Of a DNA stretch of 64,000 bases, positions 13,797 through 25,800 are shown piece by piece. Numbering within the stretch: the stretch's first letter is position 1; every line of letters begins with the position of its first letter. The notes under the pieces were generated by a model. The model was not told the origin of the DNA and ran no database searches. It saw only the letters and a list, made by a program, of their open reading frames with translations. The DNA comes from Stratiolaelaps scimitus (Eukaryota > Arthropoda > Arachnida > Mesostigmata > Laelapidae). The DNA lies in assembly GCA_019614645.1 (NCBI GenBank), contig JABWDB010000001.1:10399501-10463500 (forward strand), read 5' to 3'. The position numbers were made by a program, and so were the translations under genes.

Positions 13797-14818
13797 GTAA
13801 CTAATGTCTGCTTGCGTATTTCGAATAATATTAATGATAATAATAATAGCAACGCAATCAGAGTATCGAATCCCGTACACTTCCTGATCCTGTCTCATAA
13901 AAGCGCTTAATATGTATATCGCTAGCGGTAAGTACAGCAGGCGAAGTATCACGACATTTTTCAAAATAACGAAACATACTGAATCCTTCTGATTTTAGGT
14001 ATATGAATGTGCCTACGATGTGTAACTTGCATCTAGTTACTGTACATAAACTTACGGCAAACATGGCGGGCGTTATGGGGTTATAAGACAGTATCTCTAA
14101 CGGACAGGTGTCTTTAAGGCATGGGCTAATATGATATACGTAAATAAAATTGGACAATTAATCTATCCCTGATGTAGATAGGCAAAATTTGGTTTTAAAA
14201 ATTATTGGATCAGTTACACAAATCACATATGCTATATGTGATTTGTGTAACTGATAAGGTTTTTATCCACCTGAGCAAATGGTCAATTAATACAGACATA
14301 TACCATATTAAAGAAGTCGCCGTTCTGCAGACTTCTTCGAGCCTCGTATCGTTAATAAAGGGGATAGCCACAGAAGACATAAACATAATCCATATCTCCA
14401 TAGAAAATTGAATACAAGTTGTCTTTGAAACAGAGCTTAAGCTGGAAATGTTGAATTTGAAGCAAGACTTTTAACTGAAGCATATTTTTAAGTAATAGCT
14501 AATAAAAACAAATAATAATGATTGATAAAAAACAACAAATTTTAATTAGGTCAGCTAACGAAAAGCGTATGAAAGACCCTGTTGTCCACAGCCTCATCAA
14601 ATTGGCTTATGGGTCTGAGACTGCTACTGGAGCTTCACATGTATCCATTCTGTCCAGTGTCCAGTCGGTATCCTTCTTATGAGAATCACGAACGCCATAT
14701 CCCAGAGCAGTGCATGCAGTACAAGAAAAGTACAAGAATAGAAATCAACCTTCCTAACAGCAAAGCAGTGGAAGACCGTAATGTGCGAGTTAAAATCGAA
14801 GTAAATTTTCCGGGCTGA
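13739..14818 (+). CDS. Small secreted protein candidate, 94 residues, two exons
   Basis: Coding exons join(13739..13796, 14592..14818). Exon 1 encodes MRFLTILVVALATAAYAQQ, a typical arthropod signal peptide with a likely cleavage site after AYA. It ends at a GTAACT donor in phase 1. Exon 2 begins after a CCTGTTGTCCACAG acceptor, supplies the two bases completing an Ala codon, and stays open to TGA at 14816-14818. The mature peptide has two cysteines and a charged, strand-like C-terminus (RIEINLPNS, VRVKIEVNFPG). I do not recognise the family. A lipid-binding ML domain was considered but its cysteine pattern is absent. Exon 1 might instead splice to a more distant exon. Confidence 0.45.
14209..14255. 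repeat. Perfect inverted repeat, 22-bp arms, 3-base loop
   Basis: The arms 14209-14230 and 14234-14255 are exact reverse complements (core GTTACACAAATCACATAT) around GCT. It lies inside the predicted intron of the small secreted gene. Confidence 0.95.
14592..14818 (+). CDS. Terminal exon candidate of the small secreted gene
   Basis: The frame is closed by a TGA three codons upstream of the acceptor, so this ORF needs splicing. Its phase matches exon 1 exactly. Composition is coding-like, with charged and polar residues and no low-complexity runs. No poly(A) signal is obvious in the next 200 bases. Confidence 0.4.
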
Positions 14819-17800
14819 CCCACAGCCTTAAACATCTAACGTCCACGGAACTGATTTCGGCATTGCTCCAAATTACCGCATTGAGTCTAATTCTATAATA
14901 GAAAGGAATAACAAATCCCGTTCGTAAACCTGCGAGGATCGAAGTCAACCCAGTTTTCAGAGCGAAACTTAACCACACCTCATAGACATCGTAGTATTGT
15001 AGTGTGTCTACAGCGTATCTTTATAGAGGATTTTAAGAATGGGTGAGAAACGTTGTTTCTGAATGTTTAACTGTAGTCGTAGCTGAAAAAGTATTTTATG
15101 TATATTTTGAAGGGAAGGCAACCAAATTCTAAAACAAGAATCATAAATAATATATTCGATTTCTACCTCTTATAATTTCAATTTATTATTACGCTCAGAT
15201 TGTAAGTGTTATTTCTGGATATGTTTGTTATAACATACATGTAATGCGGACCAGTTCAGTGTCGGCCGCCTGGAGGGGCGTTACAGGAAACAGGTCCCTG
15301 TTTGCGCGGTTTGAATCGGACTATTTATTTGAAAATCTGAAGGTTGCACGTATAATAGAATATTAGATTAGAAAACCCATCTGCCCAGAAGTTTTCATTT
15401 TCGATGCAACCGAGGAACTGCCCTTAGCTGAAGCTCATAGCTGCCTCACCACCAGCTGTATTTGGGCCAGCTGCACCCAACACTATGTCCATAGCCTCTC
15501 TCCTAATTACAAGAGAGATTTCTCTATCTGAAATAACGAGACTGACAGATCGACGGGACAAGGTATCAGCTGGCTTGGCGATTTGTGCCTACACCTAACG
15601 TACATGATGGCTAGATACGAGTTAGTTCAAATAGTTTAACAGAAAAATAAAATAATTCAAATATATATATTGTATTCACCAGAGGTATGGTATTCATCAT
15701 TACACATAGTGATAAGAATAACAACAATAACACAGTCTGATGGGTCTCGCTGCGCACTGCTGATCAAAATTCCCCGTATGAAGACCGCACAATGTCCAGT
15801 ATCGCTACAAAGTCTACTCGTCATAGCTTGATACGAGCTCTCTCGCCGAGCAGGTGGGGTATGAGAGATGCTGGTAAATACGAGAGGTAAGGCAGGCTGT
15901 CTCTGGTCATTCCCTATCGTTTTGACATAACAAAGATGTGACACCTCGGGTTTCCGTCCGAGCCCGTCCACTAAGCTCATTGTCGCTAAGTGTTCTCGCT
16001 AGAGCAGGGAAGGGGATCGTGGACGCTGACTCGCAATATCGAGGGGTTCTGCTGCTGCTACTATTGCCTGAGGCCGTTTCCGCGACGTTGGTCGTCTGGC
16101 CAGGGGTTCCGGGGAGCTAGAGATGGACATGGCGAGGCCGAGTGGAGGGCTCCCAAAAATGGGGAGAGACATCCGCGGGGCTGCGAGGCATTTACGACGG
16201 AGGAGCCGTTTACTGACCAGACGCTCGGACTACGGATGTCGGACATTCGTTATGGAGAAGATTCAGATCAAGCGAAGCGAAAGAAGAATTCTAAGAGACA
16301 ACAACGACGACGACGATGATGATGACGAGAAGGAAGACGAGGAAAGCCATGGTGACCCTCAGGCCAATGATCGTTCCCGACGGGGATGAGGTGGCTAGGC
16401 GTAGCACGCCCTTCTTTGCTAATTACGCATATAGCGCACAATTGCGACGACCGACAAGCTCCAACGCTCTAACGTCTCATCTGCCCATTTAATGCCCCTT
16501 GACCCCACGCCAGTCTCTCTGCCGTCTGTCCTCCTTTTGTTCTTGCCTGCCGCGTTGCTTATCGCGATGACACGAAGATCATATGAAGAGACGACGTCGT
16601 CCACTGTCGGAAACGAACAATTTATTTGTGGAGCCACTCCACTGTGGCACGTATTCGTATGTCCGGGTAGCAATTTGGTATTCGAGTGAGAGCTACGAGA
16701 GAGGCAAAACTGCTCGGAAACAAGGAACCTGGTTTGTGTGTGCGGACACAATGGGGATTTCAGCAGCACCAACTGCCCCGAAAGCGGAAGATTGTACGAA
16801 ACACACGCCAACCTGAAAACGAGTACAGCGGCAGCATATTGTCGATTCTAGCCGTGGCCGCTCGTCGGCGTTTATAAGCTGGGTTAAGCGGCCCGTGTCT
16901 CTGTCTCTGGTCTGCCTCGTTCCGGTGCCGATTCCTCCTCTTCGTTCCATCTCCGTGAACGCGAAACAGCCTCGGACGGGAATTCGGTCTCGCTCGGACG
17001 GTTCAACTTTATTTATTCATTGAACTTTGTAGACTTCGCCACGCATGCACAAGGTGCAATGCATCAGACTTTGGGGGCTTTGTTCACATTTTAACTTACA
17101 ATATATTTGTATGAAATTCAACTTGCAACTCAATTTAGATCAATTTATCATGCCGTCTCACATCTGTTAAATGAAGGAGACGACGAAGGCTTAGATGCGT
17201 TTCATCCGGGTGATTATTGCTCATCTATCGGGCTTCGTTGAACGCGAATCTTAGCAATCTCATGCGATTCCTCTTTGTTCGAATTTACCCAAGCTGTATC
17301 TACACCACGCCAACTTGATGTGTGCCGCGGCCTTAGGATATGTTCGGAGTCATAATCTGTTTACACCCCTTCCGCGCACTAATATGAAGTCTTGCAGGAT
17401 ACTGATTTGCCTTAGCATGGGGCTTTACAACGGACGCCGATTTCGATCGTCTTCTCCTCTGCGGGTGAATTAAAGTTGGCCGCCAACAAGGAGTCTTGCT
17501 TGGCCCTCCTCTCCCAGCCGATATCACCGCTGCCTTCTCGCCGTCGGCAGACGGACAGGACACGTAAGGTGGAGAGGTTAGGTTAGAGGGAACTGGTGAA
17601 CAGTGAATTTTTAATTAACGGAGCCGCCCGCCCGATGGCTCAAGTCAGGACGACCTCATAAGCTGCAGAGATATCTCTGCTCACTATATAATGTATGGAG
17701 TATATGCGTATGCTCTTCTAATCGACGAACGCCTCCCTCCAGAGCAATGGCCCGAATCAGAGTCGGCTGTTATTGCCGCAACACGCCTCATCCCCACTAA

Positions 17801-18659
17801 TGCAACCTTTAGACTTTTGAGCTGCTCGTGTCCTGAGACCCTGATGAGGAGAGCGCGAGGGAGAGAATGCAATAGAGGATCTTGGCTTGAGATTAGCTTG
17901 TGCCGTATAAACGTGAAATAAACGTCTTATGACATATGCATAAGATTCCACCATACAATAACTGCTACAAAGTATCGATTTGGTGATCTGATACAGAATG
18001 GCCCCTGCTTCGGATAAGGGAATTATTGCACAAGTGCACCTCTTAGTGTCAAATTGAATTAGAATTATTTCACCAGCATGACCTCATATTCGTTTGCGCA
18101 TGCTATAATGCTCAGTATAGCTTGCTGACAGGAGGCTGTCCTTCAACGCATTCCCAGCTGAACGTCTATTACACATGCTACTATTTTACAAATATATGAA
18201 AGCTAACTTTATCCGTGTTAAATTGTTATCTAATAGTAGGCCACTTAGTCAACTTGAAGAGTTAGCTTGGGCAGGCACTCTCTGTAGCTGTAGGGTTCGG
18301 TGTTCGGTTTCATGGCAAAATTAGCAATGTTTGCCCCGTTAGTACACCCACGTCCGCAACATCCCACGTGGCCCTGCACAAGGTCCACATTCTCAGCAAT
18401 CGGCGTGCGTGATTGTCCGGCTGACCTTGTTAGTTGCTAGGGCCGTTGTTGTTATCTCGTTCCCTTGGCCATGATCGCGCACCCAGTGATCGCAGTTGAT
18501 CAGAACAAAACATGGTATTCTTTTGGGTGGTTGCACCGAACGTTAACGCTCATCCACTGCTTCCACTACCATCATTGGCTATTCGGTAGCGTGTCCTAAA
18601 AGTCAGACACGAATACGGCACAGCAGTTGTATGTCCGGCAAACAACTATGCTGGCCGCG
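14819..18659. other. No gene seen
   Basis: This is AT-rich intergenic-type DNA up to 15.7 kb, then a moderately GC-rich stretch (15.7-16.9 kb) with an acidic repeat-encoded ORF made by (GAC/GAT)n at about 16303-16330. Downstream is unique noncoding sequence. Confidence 0.5.
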
Positions 18660-19945
18660 TGTCTAGAAGATACGCACGCGAGGGCGCAATGAAGGACGAT
18701 GTCTCACACGAGGCGGTTGGTCGGACACTTCGGCACATTGAGCGGGTTTCTTCTGATTGAGATTGAGAGAACGATGAGGAGAGAGAGAGAGAGAGAGAGG
18801 GATGTTCCCGGTTCGGTTGCCGTTCATCGCCGTCGTCGCGCCGCGCGAAGCTGAGTCTGTACGCGCGTTCGACGCGACTAGAATCCCATTAACACTGGAG
18901 ACCAATGTCTAGCGTCGGCGAGCGGGCCTCGCGTCGCTCTGAGTGAGTCCATCGGGGATTGTGCGGCAGCAGGGATTGCGACCACTGTCGCCACGTAGCC
19001 CTTCCTCCTGCATTCCCCCTACCGTTCTTCCTTTGCTTTCTGCCTCGTCCCGCTTTTTTCGCGGCTCTCCGACTGGGAGCGCCTCTTTGGTGTCCCATGA
19101 GGCTACTGCTTCTTCTTGTGACTGCCTCGCGCCCTTCGGAGCAAGGGCTGTCTGTGGCATGTAGCCGGGCCGGGCAGGGGCGGTCGCGCCCTTGGACAGC
19201 AGCCCGTCTGCTCGTTGCTCTAGTATAGACGAAGAAGAAGAAGAACATCGGAGATGAAGATAGAGATAGTGGTGGGTAGTGGTCGGCTGTGTCAGCGTAC
19301 GGTCCGCGACTGTGTGAAGGGTGCGGATGGCTCGTTCGGTCGCCCGCTCGCTCGCTAGGTCGGTGTCGGTCGCTCGGGCGATTCGACCGCTGTCGCTATT
19401 GCGGCAGTCACAGTCATGTCCATTTGGTGGGATTGCGTTGTCCGGGCCGGCCAACGCCCGTTTGAAAATCCGCCAGATGATAGTGTCGTGACCAGACTGG
19501 AGTAAAGCGACCAACGCAGGGAACCGGGAGACAGAGGCGAGACGCGGTCGGAAGCAAGGAGTGTACGGGGTGGCATGCGAGATAGAGAGCGCGAGAGGTG
19601 GGGTCCAGCCAGCGTTGAGCAGCGACGAAGAAATGGCCGGGTCCGAGATGGTCGTCGCTCGAAAAGAAAGAACCGTGCGATGTCACTGCTGCATCGTTCT
19701 CTACTGCACGACACACACATACAGACAGACACAGTCACTTCACTTTCATCATCTTTCCCATCGTCTGCTGAACGTGCATCATTCGCGACGTGTTGCGCGT
19801 TATCATCGTAGTGCGCTCACTCACATAGGGCCAGCAACAACCACAGTGGTTGCATCTCACAACAGTTGCGGTGCTCGTAGTTGTAGACGAATAATAACAG
19901 CAGCAGGAATAGATCCAGTCTAGCAGCGGCAGAAATGGAAATGGC
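18660..19945 (+). promoter_or_regulatory. CpG-rich block, candidate promoter or leader region for the membrane-protein gene
   Basis: The stretch is markedly richer in GC and CpG than its flanks. It contains a 21-bp (GA)n at 18779-18799, and many overlapping ORFs on both strands with no coding character. Its place about 2-3 kb before the first recognised exon fits a promoter with a noncoding or signal-peptide first exon. No TATA box or unambiguous start site could be picked out. Confidence 0.25.
18779..18799. repeat. (GA)n microsatellite
   Basis: Pure GA tract in the CpG-rich block. GA/CT tracts near arthropod promoters often bind GAGA-type factors. Confidence 0.95.
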
Positions 19946-19949
19946 ATCT

Positions 19950-19992
19950 TTATATATATATATATATATTATATATATATATATAGATATAT
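19950..19992. repeat. (TA)n microsatellite, interrupted
   Basis: A TA tract with interruptions (TT, GA) at the edge of the CpG-rich block upstream of the membrane-protein gene. Confidence 0.95.
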
Positions 19993-22011
19993 GTTGTATG
20001 GAAAACAAGTAGCCATTCGAATAAGAAGGAAATTAGAGCGCCTTTTTTGCCTATGAGCTATTTCTGTTAATGCCCTCATATGTTGGTTAGTTGTCAGTCA
20101 TCTTGCGGGCATCCTGCTCCGCCCGCGCCCTTGCTGTCCACGAAGTTCATACGCGAATTGGATATATATATATATATAAATGATGAGGGTGTCCCGCTCT
20201 GCTTTGTGGCCTAATTGAACGAGCGATCAGACTTTATGACCACTCCATGCAACCTGGTCATTATATTATATTTGTCAATTTCATTACATTTATAATTTTA
20301 TTACACTTAATCATTTTATTGCTGGTGTTTGGTTGAAAACCATAGACTCATTAGGCAACATAAGCCAACGCAAATCAAACATTTCAGCCTCGACGTGTTA
20401 TACGCCCGCCCCTGTCCCATACGGAAGATGGCCAGCCAGTACCACCACCACCAGCATGGCATGGCGTGTTCGTAACACGGTAGCCAGCTGTTGTCGTCTA
20501 CTTTGCCGGTTTGTGGCGGGCAAAGGGGCGGCAGCGACATGGCCACGAGGGATGGAACGGCGCATTCTACCCAAGGCGCCGCATAAACAGGATCCTTTAT
20601 TTTATTGAAGTTGAGCTTCTAGTGACACCAATATCCATAGCGGCGGTGTACATTACTTCTCATTTGGGTGACAACCCCCAACGGTTAAAACGAGCTGAAC
20701 ACACCTCGAACTTTTGTTGGCCTTGTTGTTCACTCCAGTACAAAGACGTCTCTCAACGTGACAATCTCCGTTCATTCGTCGCATAGATGACCCGTATAGG
20801 CTGGGGAAAGTTTTACGTGAATAGGTATATGACACTAGAGAGACCACTATAGACACTAGGGGCACTAATGAATTTGAATGAAGTTTTTCTTTTCTATAGA
20901 CGTCATATGTGGTAAAATTGATTATGCGGAGACAAATGGATTACGCCAAGATCGTATGTACAAGTGTATTATTTATATAATGCATTTTGTGGATGCTGAG
21001 AAATGCTACACGTTTATGCAGGCGAATTAGTCTTTAAAGGCTTCGTCAGGTTTCGTCAAGCTTCGTCAGACAACATTATAGTGATTATCCCCTCAAAAGC
21101 TATATCTCCGCAGCCATTGAGGCAAGAAAGGCGAGCCCGGGATATGCTCTTTTGTACATGTACAATAACTATTCACCTTACGAAGTGTTGGGCAGTAGCT
21201 AAAGTCGACAAACCACTACTGTGATACCAAATATATTTACCCTTTCATCGGCCACTCACGTATTTCATTGTAACTCTCCAGGGGAGCTAGCTAATTGCAT
21301 CTCCGAGACGGCGTAGTTTGATCCCCTTATGACGAATGCACGACTGACTCAATAAGAGAAGTCGAGTCGTAGTCTAACGTCCGTCAAGTAGGTTGTTAAA
21401 TTACATTCAAATAGGCTTGTCCATTTGATGAAGATATTATGGACGATGGACAGAGTACGAGGGTGCGGAAGGGTCCTAACAGAGCAGGTGAGTGGAAACC
21501 CTTCGCGTGTCCGAACTTCATATCATTCATGCGATGAGGTCAGGTCTGAGATCAGCGGTTGCATTTATATGACATTTATATATGGACACTATCGCAATCT
21601 AGCCGATGCTTGTCTTCCGGCAGTTCGAGCATCAACGGCCGTGGTGAATAGCGTATGGGAAGGCATCGTTTCGAAGCAAAGAGGAGGGGTCGGCCGCAGG
21701 GGTTAGCATGCCAGGATGCGGATGATATTATGGGATGCCTTCACCCAAAGAACGACGAGACCCAGAACCGCTTAGACGGAACACATCTGACATTCTAACG
21801 CCGGGTTAGAGTCCCCCCCCGCCCCCCCTTCGCCGCACGGAGTCACGATAGCGTAGATAGGGCAGGGTACGATAGATTGTGTCGGACCGGAGTAGAATCG
21901 GTCTCCGAGTTGGTCGTAGTCCTCAGGCGGCCTGAGCGACCTCGCGCAGCTCGACCGAGCGTAGATTAATAAAGTCTGCTTGTGCTCTCTCGGTGTGGCG
22001 GCTATTTTCAG

Positions 22012-22897
22012 AGACCACTGCGGCGACCGCGACCAGCCAGCAGGCGGAGGCGGCAGCGACAGCGGCAGAAGCCGCAGATGCCACCACTCGGGAGGCTCCG
22101 ACGTCGGATCATGAGACAACACCGGCGCCGCCCGCTGCCGCCGCCACCATGGAAAATTCCCTTCCCACGACGACGAGGAGCACGACCGACTCCTCTCCGT
22201 CAGCCTCGGGCAGTAATTCCTCCTCTATAGCAGTCAAGGCGGCGGCGGCGGATGTGGCTGATGCTGCCGAGAGTGAACCGCCACGACCGCAGCCGAGCCA
22301 GGCAGCAGACGCCACAGCAACAGCAGCAGCAGCAGCAGCCAGTGATGTGTCCGTGTCGATGACAATAACAACGACGACGATGTCCACGCACGACGCCAGC
22401 AGCACCGCAAACCCCGCCGCGACCGCAGCGACCACAGCACCGCAGACCCCGGAAACGCCCGAAGAGGTTCCCGACTCCGCTACGAAGGGCCCCGCGGTGG
22501 CCGATCGGAGGGTACAGACCACGGAGGTGCCGGACGGAGCAGTCGCAGTAGTTCCAACTGGCGGGACCGCACCAGCAACGTCCGACAGTGACCAAACTTC
22601 CGACTCCTCTGCCGCTTCATCTAGCGGGACGAGCACCTCAGGGCCCGCCTCTCAGTCACCGCAGAGCCCGCGAAATCCCAAGTACGTGGACATCGACAGC
22701 GTCAAGCATCCAGAAGAGCCCCCACCGGAGATTCCGAGCAAACCATTCCCGCAGAACATCACTGTACGACTGGAAAATCTCGCTTGCGAGCACCCCCAGC
22801 ATGAACGGCCTGGTCTGCGCATCGATATCGAGAAGACCTTTAAACAACTAGCGGAAAACATTTCAGATGTGCAGCTGGCCGATGCAAGCTGCAAAAT
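22012..22897 (+). CDS. Exon A: Ala/Ser/Thr-rich mucin-like ectodomain and start of the juxtamembrane module
   Basis: The frame is open from 21936 to the donor AAAT|GTAAGT at 22898. No ATG exists in frame before 22149, and a pyrimidine-rich acceptor (CTATTTTCAG) ends at 22011, so I start the exon at 22012. An alternative is translation from ATG 22149, which has a perfect vertebrate-style Kozak context (GCCGCCACCATGG). The encoded segment is rich in Ala, Thr, Ser and Pro, with CAG/GCN runs and no hydrophobic stretch, as expected for an O-glycosylated stalk. Its last 70 residues change character to the motif PFPQNITVRLENLACEHP followed by a predicted amphipathic helix and an NIS sequon. The minus strand is also open here (22109-22636), but that frame is a mirror of the Ala/Ser-rich codons. 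Confidence 0.75.
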
Positions 22898-25800
22898 GTA
22901 AGTAAACAATGGTGGCACCGAACTGCACCGCATCACATCATAGTGCATTGCAATAGCAGCCCGCGAGCCTTTCAGCCTTGTTTCGTGCCTTTTTCTACGG
23001 CTTCTACGGCTCCTCTCCCGCTGAACACGACCGGAACAGAAAAACAGCAAAAATCCAAACAACATTCGCGTACAGAGGCCGCCGGTAGGCGGCAGACCGA
23101 CAGCTAGCCACTACACCCACATACAGACACGCACATCGCGCATCAAGAAAACGGCTTCTGGCGTTTAGCTAAGCGGCTGACGCAGTCCATTCCGATGTGC
23201 CACAGATACCGACTACCGTAGCAGGAGCAGCAGCAGCCGAGCTGAGCCAGCTAGCGCGCAAGCCAACGCAATCTGTCCGAAACACAAACTTGCACAAACA
23301 GCAGAATCCCGTGCTTTTCTCTCCCTCGCTTTCCTTCAACAACTGGCACAAAACGACCACGGCCACTGGCTCCTCCATCTATGCGAGCAATGCTCGACAG
23401 CCGCTCGGTGGTAGCTAGTGAGCCAGCCTGCTTGCTCACTGGTTCCATCGCATCCATTTGAATTCATTTCGTTCCGTACAGCTTGTATTATTGTCCAGTG
23501 AGAGTTTACTTAGTAGAGAGAGAGGGAGCTGGGAAAGAGGAGAAACACGGAGTGCCGGCAACGGCCACCACCGAACTCGACGAGATCCTCTATTCGCTAG
23601 GGTCTCTTTCTCTCTCTCTCTCTTAGGTTCTCACCACTGGGCTATAACACAACACATAGATATTGATGTAATGTGAACAAAAACAAACCTCCCAGGTGCG
23701 CGAATGGCTTGCAGCCTCTGTCCGGTTCACGCTGGACGCCGCCGTACTCTGTTGTTGTTTGCTGATGCTGAACATACATATGCCTCGTGTTATCATCGCA
23801 TTGTCTTTTTTTCGTGTGCTCATCCCTTTGTCATTGGTGTTACTCCGGCTTTTCTTGCAGGTACCTCACACTTAACCTGACCGTCACAGCCACAGATGGC
23901 GACTTCAAGAAGCTGCTAGCGAAACTCGAGGAGCACATGAAAAATATTACCGTGGGCGAACATATGATCATCACTGGATTCACTCTACATGATGGGTATG
24001 TATACGAGTTGGCAGTGAATACTCTATCAGGACAGAATAATACATAAGCAATGGGTTGGCGTATCTCGGATGAGTTGAAATGTGGCTACAAAGTAGCAGT
24101 GCACCCTTGCCGCACTGAGTACCATTAGTGTTGAACGTATCTCGACAATAGAACGCGACGACGCGTTCCGGACGGTATCAGACTGATCAGACCCCTTCGA
24201 TGCATCAGCTTGAATTGAATTCAACGTGCGCGTATTGTATCGCAGTACGAGAGAGTTATTTTATACTCAGATGTGAACGAGTCGTGTTCTACTACTTCAG
24301 CCATTCGCCTGCTGCTAGTATTTATTATACCATCACTTTTGGTTTCTTTTGAGCTGAGCTGACTCGCTATATTCCCTACGTGGCCACTACGACTACTACC
24401 AGAGTGGTGTACGGCTGAATTGGCACTGTGTGAGCTTAGCCGGAAGTTTTTCTTGTATCTGCCCTCAGCGACGGCAGCAGCAGCCGCAGTGGCAGGGACG
24501 GTGGCGGCTAGAGTCGCGAGCGCCAACTTGGCTCGCTGTAGCGTTGCAATTCTTCGTTAAGTGGGCCCATACATCATCGTTACATATAGCGTCTGGACCC
24601 GCTCTCGTATCCTTTCTAACATTGTCCCCTGTAAGGATAATCTGTGTACGCAGTTGATGCACGGCGTACTGCAAGGAATACAATTCATTTAAGTATTATC
24701 ATATTATAGATTGTATGCCCTATGAATGCTGTATAGGAACAAAATAATAATGACGATGAGGGCGTTATGTCGAGCCGACGTAGAGCCGGAATCAACGTGA
24801 CGCGTCCGGAATGACTATTAGGTTCATTCGTCTATTTGATAAAAGACAGGATAACAGGCACAGGACAGGAGCAAACAATGGGATCCCTCATTAGATATTT
24901 ATTCGGAGAGAAATCTCATAAACTTGATAAATTCTTTTGCTTTTAAGAGAGTCATATTTTTCTCGGGTGAATGCTGAGTTGCATTGAATAGATTGCTGGT
25001 AGACATACAACTGACCTTAGTGACGCGTGTCAGCAAGCGAGTTAAGTGTTGGCTCTACGGTACTTTAGAAGGGCCGCTCTGTGTTCGTAAGCCGCCCCAC
25101 GTAGACACATTTTGGCGCGTGTCATCCACATTGTTGGCAGCTAGAATATAATACAAATTGTCGTTTTTAACCCGAGACGGTTTTGTCATTTTGGAATATA
25201 ACAATGATCTTTCAGAGACATCTCGTTTTTAAGATCAAATTTTCTAGTCAGCACCAGCCCACCCACGGTCATTGGAACCGTCGAGAGGTTCTGCAGATAT
25301 ATATATATATATTCAGAATCTTTGTCACACTCAGTCATATTTTGGAAAGATTAGACATAGTTTATAGTAAATATACACTGAAGCCAAATTAGAGTAGAGA
25401 ATTTGAGCAACGTCAATCTTACAGGAATATAACAATTCTTTTGAATTCACAATCTTGTGTTCTATATACTAATTAGTGCCAGCGCAACGGTTCGCCTAAT
25501 AGGTATTTGTCAATGTATAATTTTCACATACATCCATTTCATATAGCGGATGAAATGGATCTATGCCAAAATATGCTATCATGCTCTACGTCCGATGACC
25601 TATATAATTGTTTATGCTATCACGTGTGTCTTGTTATGTCGTCCTTCCTGTCTGCACCAACTCTCAATTGTTACAGTGCGGAGCACCAGGTCGATCTGAT
25701 GACCCGACCAACGGTAACCCGTGCAGGTCGCTTTCCGACATACAGCGAGGAATTAATCATCCTAATCGTCGTCATCGTTCTCCTCTGTATCGTCTTGTTT

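Noticed and set aside
19097..19228. ATG followed by a leucine run (MRLLLLLVTASRPSEQG) as the missing signal peptide exon
   Set aside because: No good donor; the only phase-matching one (GTAGCC) would create a TAG when joined to 22012.
21428..21487. Short ATG exon ending in a consensus donor (GAGCAG|GTGAGT)
   Set aside because: In phase with an acceptor at 22013, but the encoded 20 residues (MKILWTMDRVRGCGRVLTEQ) are not a signal peptide; kept only as a possible alternative start.
22109..22636. 175-residue minus-strand ORF
   Set aside because: Shadow of the Ala/Ser/Thr codons of exon A on the plus strand, which has splice support.
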